From Actinomadura sp. NBRC 104425 (GTDB taxonomy: Bacteria; Actinomycetota; Actinomycetes; Streptosporangiales; Streptosporangiaceae), in contig NZ_BSTN01000009.1 of assembly GCF_030269545.1 (NCBI RefSeq), forward strand, positions 124,001 through 188,000: a stretch of DNA of 64,000 nucleotides. Direction: 5' to 3'. Positions within the stretch are counted from its first letter, which is position 1. Each line of letters starts with the position of its first letter. The notes under the pieces are model-generated. The model was not told the DNA's origin, did not search any database, and was given only the letters and a program-made list of their open reading frames with translations. Positions 61,087 to 64,000 of this stretch are shown piece by piece. The position numbers and the translations under genes are program-made.

Positions 61087-62403
61087 ATGCAGTCCGACAT
61101 CGACGCCCAGCTCAGCAACTTTTTCGAAGACACGCCCCCGCGCGAGTTCGACGTGGTGCTTCGCGGCTACGACCGGCACCAGGTCGACGAGCACATCAAG
61201 GCGCTCGACAACGAGGTCCGCCAGGCCCGCGAACAGACCCAGGCGCTGCAGCGGGAGCTGTCGGACGCGCATCGCCAGCTGCAGGAGCAGGAGCGGCCGA
61301 CCTACTCCGGCCTCGGCGCCCGGATCGAGCAGCTGCTGCGGCTCGCCGAGGAGCAGGCCACCGAGCTGGTCCAGGCCGCCCGGTCCGAGGCCAACGAGAT
61401 CAAGGCCGCGGCCAAGGTGGACGCCGCCGAGCTGCGCGCCACCGCCGAGAACGAGGCGGCCGAGCTGCGCGCCACCGCGCAGCGCGAGTGCGACGACATG
61501 CGCAGCGCCGCCGAGCGCGAGGCGGAGGAGACCCGCACCGCGGCCCGCCGCGAGGCCGACGAGCTGACCTCCACCACCGAGCGCGAGGTCGCCAAGCTGC
61601 GCGCCACCGCCGACCACGAGGTGGCCGAGAAGCGCGCCTCCGCCGAGCGCGAGATCGCCAAGCTGCGCACCACCACCGAGCGCGAGGTGGCCCAGCTGCG
61701 GGCGTCCACCAAGCGCGAGCGCGACGAGATCCTCACCACCGCCAAGCGGCAGGCCGACGAGATGCGCGCCCAGGCCCAGCGGATCCTGGAGGAGAGCGAG
61801 GCCCAGCGCGCCCAGGCCGAGGCCGAGTTCGAGATCCAGCTCGCCGCCCGGCGCGAGGAGGCCGACCGGCAGGACGCCGAGCGGCACGCCGCCGCCCAGG
61901 CCGCCACGCAGAAGCTGGTCGCCGAGGCCGAGCAGCGCGCCGCCTCCGCCGAGCAGCGCGCCGCCAAGGCCACCCAGCAGGCCGAGCAGACCCGGCGTGA
62001 GGCCGACCAGCACGCCAAGCAGCTCATGGCCAACGCGCGCAAGAACTCCGACCAGGTCATCGCCGAGGCCAAGGCGCAGGCCGAGCAGCTGCTCGCCGAG
62101 ACCAAGGCCGAGGCCGACCGCATCCGCACCGCGGCCCAGCGCCAGGTGGACGAGCTGACCCGCCAGCGCGACAGCATCACCAGCCACCTCAACCAGCTGC
62201 GCCAGCTCATCGGCGGCGTCGCACCGGCGATGGGCGCCCCGGAGGAGATCGCCGCCCCGGCGCCCAAGCCGGAGCTGTCGGCCTCCGAGCCCGCCAAGCC
62301 CGCCTCGTCCCAGGGCCAGCAGGCCTCGCAGGCCAAGCAGCAGCCCGCCAAGAGCCAGGCCAAGAAGTCCGACGAGGAGGACGAGGACTGGTGGCAGGAG
62401 TGA
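61087..62403 (+). CDS. DivIVA-type coiled-coil cytoskeletal protein, Scy/FilP-like
   Basis: The 438-residue protein has a short DivIVA-like N-terminal segment (PREFDVVLRGYDRHQVDEHI, about 18-37). Residues about 38-380 are one continuous coiled coil of repeated units such as EREVAKLRATADHEVAEKRA and EREIAKLRTTTEREVAQLRA. The tail is Ala/Pro/Lys-rich and ends in DEEDEDWWQE. Streptomyces Scy and FilP have this make-up and organise the polar tip (polarisome) in hyphal growth, and lie next to mce and a thiolase as here. At 438 residues it is longer than FilP (about 310) and far shorter than Scy (about 1326). It probably marks or stiffens growing poles. Confidence 0.88.
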   Translation: MQSDIDAQLSNFFEDTPPREFDVVLRGYDRHQVDEHIKALDNEVRQAREQTQALQRELSDAHRQLQEQERPTYSGLGARIEQLLRLAEEQATELVQAARSEANEIKAAAKVDAAELRATAENEAAELRATAQRECDDMRSAAEREAEETRTAARREADELTSTTEREVAKLRATADHEVAEKRASAEREIAKLRTTTEREVAQLRASTKRERDEILTTAKRQADEMRAQAQRILEESEAQRAQAEAEFEIQLAARREEADRQDAERHAAAQAATQKLVAEAEQRAASAEQRAAKATQQAEQTRREADQHAKQLMANARKNSDQVIAEAKAQAEQLLAETKAEADRIRTAAQRQVDELTRQRDSITSHLNQLRQLIGGVAPAMGAPEEIAAPAPKPELSASEPAKPASSQGQQASQAKQQPAKSQAKKSDEEDEDWWQE

Positions 62404-62447
62404 CCGCCCGGTCCTGACCTGCGACCCGGGCCCGAGCCCGCGACCTG

Positions 62448-62487
62448 CGAAAAGCCTAGAGGCGCCGCGCTGCCTCTAGGCTTTTCG
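62448..62487 (+). terminator. Strong Rho-independent terminator
   Basis: CGAAAAGCCTAGAGGC (62448-62463) pairs perfectly over 16 bp with its reverse complement at 62472-62487, around an 8-base loop; TTTT lies in the 3' arm. It follows the Scy-like gene and is the clearest intrinsic terminator in the window. Confidence 0.92.
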
Positions 62488-62588
62488 TCGTGTGAGCGGG
62501 TGTTCGCGCAAGGCCCGTCGCCCCGCGCGGGCGCCGACGTCCCGCGGGTATCGGCCTATCGGCCCGACTTGAGCAGAAGGAGAGCGGC

Positions 62589-64000
62589 GTGCCCGACCAG
62601 ACGCCACACGACGACCGGCCGGCGCCCCCCGCGGATCAGGGCGGCGACCGCAGCGAGCGACCGCTTCCCCCGTCCCGCCCCACCTCGCCCGGCCGCGCCT
62701 CCTCCGGGGCGCAGTCCGGGGCTGAGTCCGACGCATCGAACGGCGGCGGCGCGACCAAGACGGCCTCCGCCGACGACACGGAGCCCGACGGCCACACGCA
62801 GCCCGGCGACGACACGGAGCCCGACGGCGGCACGGAGCCCGACGGCGGCGCGGAGTCCGCCGCCGGGCCGGCGGTCCCCCGTCCGCCGGATCCCGCCCGA
62901 GCCGACGCGGACGGCGGTGCCGAAGACCCGGCGCTGCCGGATCCGGTCACGGACGTCGTCGTGCGCCGCCGGGAGGCCGGGGCGGACGACAAGGCGCCGT
63001 TCGGGCGGCCCGGTCGGCCGCTGCGGCAGGCGCATCCGTTCGTGTTCGGCTTCACCGGGGCGCTCGGGGTGCTGACGGCGTGGCTGCTGGTCCAGGCCGT
63101 CATCAACGTGCGCCAGGTGCTGGTGCTGATCATCGTGTCGATGTTCCTGGCGGTCGGGCTGAACCCGGCCGTGGAGGCGCTGCAGCGGGCCCGGATGCCG
63201 CGCGGCGCGGCGGTCGGCCTGGTGTTCCTCGGCGTGGTGCTGGTGTTCGTCGGGGTCGGCTTCGCGGTCGTCCCGCCGGTCACCAACGAGGTCAGCCAGT
63301 TCATCGACCACGTGCCCACCTACATCAACCAGCTGCAGAGCAACCGGCAGATCCAGGAGTGGGACCGGCGCTACCAGCTGCTGGAGAAGGTGCAGGACGC
63401 CGTCACCAACCCCAGTTTCGGGCAGGGCGCGGCGGGCGGCCTGGTCGGGGCCGGACGGGTGGTGGTCAGCGGGGCGTTCAGCACGCTGACGGTGCTGATC
63501 CTCACCCTGTACTTCCTGGGCTCGCTGCCGACGATCAAGTCGTTCTTCTACCGGCTGGCGCCGCGCTCGCGGCGGGCCCGGGTGGCGCTGCTGGGCGACG
63601 AGATCCTGGGCCGGATCGGCGGCTATGTGGCGGGCACCGTCATGGTGGCGCTGATCGCGGGCACCGCCGCCTACATCTTCCTGAGCATCGTCGGGGTGCC
63701 GTTCGCGCTGCCGCTGGCCATCACGGTGGCGTTCACCTCGCTGATCCCGCTGGTGGGGGCGACGATCGGCGCGGTGCTGGTGAGCGTGGTGGCGTTCTTC
63801 GACGGCCTCGGCACCGGCATCGCCTGCGTGGTGTTCTTCGTGGTCTACCAGCAGATCGAGAACTACCTGATCCATCCGCGGATCATGAAGCGGGCGGTGG
63901 ACGTGCCGCCCGCGGTGACCATCATCGCCGCGCTGATCGGCGGCGCGCTGCTGGGGTTCGTCGGCGCCCTGCTCGCCATCCCGACGGCCGCGGCGGTCGC
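62589..64000 (+). CDS. AI-2E family (PerM-like) membrane transporter, 3'-truncated by the window end
   Basis: The frame runs from GTG 62589, after AAGGAGA, through the right edge without a stop; 470 residues are visible. Residues 1-148 are disordered and acidic, with Asp-Thr-Glu-Pro-Asp repeats. The rest has membrane segments at about 150-170, 175-195, 205-230, 295-315, 340-380 and beyond. PLAITVAFTSLIPLVGATIG, YQQIENYLIHPRIMKRAVDV and ALLGFVGALLAIP are the conserved core of the family. Members export autoinducer-2 or act as ion antiporters; the substrate is often unknown. The long acidic N-terminus is unusual. It lies after a strong terminator, so it has its own promoter. Confidence 0.9.
   Translation, partial: MPDQTPHDDRPAPPADQGGDRSERPLPPSRPTSPGRASSGAQSGAESDASNGGGATKTASADDTEPDGHTQPGDDTEPDGGTEPDGGAESAAGPAVPRPPDPARADADGGAEDPALPDPVTDVVVRRREAGADDKAPFGRPGRPLRQAHPFVFGFTGALGVLTAWLLVQAVINVRQVLVLIIVSMFLAVGLNPAVEALQRARMPRGAAVGLVFLGVVLVFVGVGFAVVPPVTNEVSQFIDHVPTYINQLQSNRQIQEWDRRYQLLEKVQDAVTNPSFGQGAAGGLVGAGRVVVSGAFSTLTVLILTLYFLGSLPTIKSFFYRLAPRSRRARVALLGDEILGRIGGYVAGTVMVALIAGTAAYIFLSIVGVPFALPLAITVAFTSLIPLVGATIGAVLVSVVAFFDGLGTGIACVVFFVVYQQIENYLIHPRIMKRAVDVPPAVTIIAALIGGALLGFVGALLAIPTAAAV

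Overview
The window is about 75% G+C with tightly packed genes, GTG/TTG starts and strong GC bias at third codon positions. With DivIVA/Scy-type polar growth, Mec-CysO-CysM cysteine synthesis, a Rip1-type protease and many DUFs restricted to actinobacteria, this points to a filamentous actinomycete. Synteny with both Mycobacterium (Rv1330c-Rv1341) and Streptomyces (thiolase-mce-scy), without identity to either, suggests Streptosporangiales such as Thermomonosporaceae/Actinomadura. That placement is inference. I see no phage, transposon, CRISPR array or rRNA; there is one tRNA.

Layout. 1-6.5 kb: three TetR regulators, a Pro/Ser-rich secreted protein, a Baeyer-Villiger type monooxygenase, an SDR and a phosphopantetheinyl transferase. 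6.8-11.9 kb: a membrane-anchored protein, an ATP-dependent DNA ligase, a Cds1-like PLP enzyme and a site-2 protease. 12.1-16.6 kb: a tandem glycine riboswitch followed by gcvT-gcvH-glyA-sdaA, a route from glycine to serine to pyruvate. 16.6-17.3 kb: a Doc-type toxin-antitoxin pair. 17.3-20.6 kb: an HxlR regulator, a thiolase and an MFS pump, each preceded by the same 19-bp motif, so they look like one small regulon. 21-25 kb: a CitAB/DcuSR-type two-component system divergent from a C4-dicarboxylate carrier. 24.8-33.2 kb: membrane proteins of the Asp23-associated type, purU, a small membrane protein with its wHTH regulator and a clear palindromic operator, a PHB-depolymerase-like lipoprotein, an alanine-racemase-fold enzyme, a SIMPL protein, a PfkB kinase, DUF3618 and Bcp.

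33.3-37.6 kb: tRNA-Leu(UAG), two overlapping MEDS-domain genes (one with STAS, one with a GHKL ATPase, an anti-anti-sigma/anti-sigma style pair) and a four-gene operon around an ECF sigma factor. 37.7-46.9 kb: the conserved block rdgB-rph-Rv1339-like-murI-thioesterase-cysM-cysO-mec-DUF2017-clpS, then divergent pncB-pncA. In it Mec, CysO and CysM make cysteine on a protein-bound thiocarboxylate, and PncA with PncB salvages nicotinamide into NAD. 46.9-54.7 kb: a superfamily II helicase, a secreted pappalysin-like metalloprotease, DUF3039, YqgE, an LPxTG protein, malic enzyme and a YbbN-like thioredoxin. 55-57.6 kb: a degenerate ABC ATPase and its membrane partner. 57.6-64 kb: DUF3817, DUF4230, thiolase, methylmalonyl-CoA epimerase, a Scy/FilP-like coiled coil and an AI-2E family transporter cut by the window end.

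The least explained parts are the shared HxlR motif, the hairpin that can bury the sdaA ribosome binding site, the MEDS pair, the sigma operon with a membrane-anchored L7/L12-like protein, the structured gap between mec and cysO, and the degenerate ABC pair.
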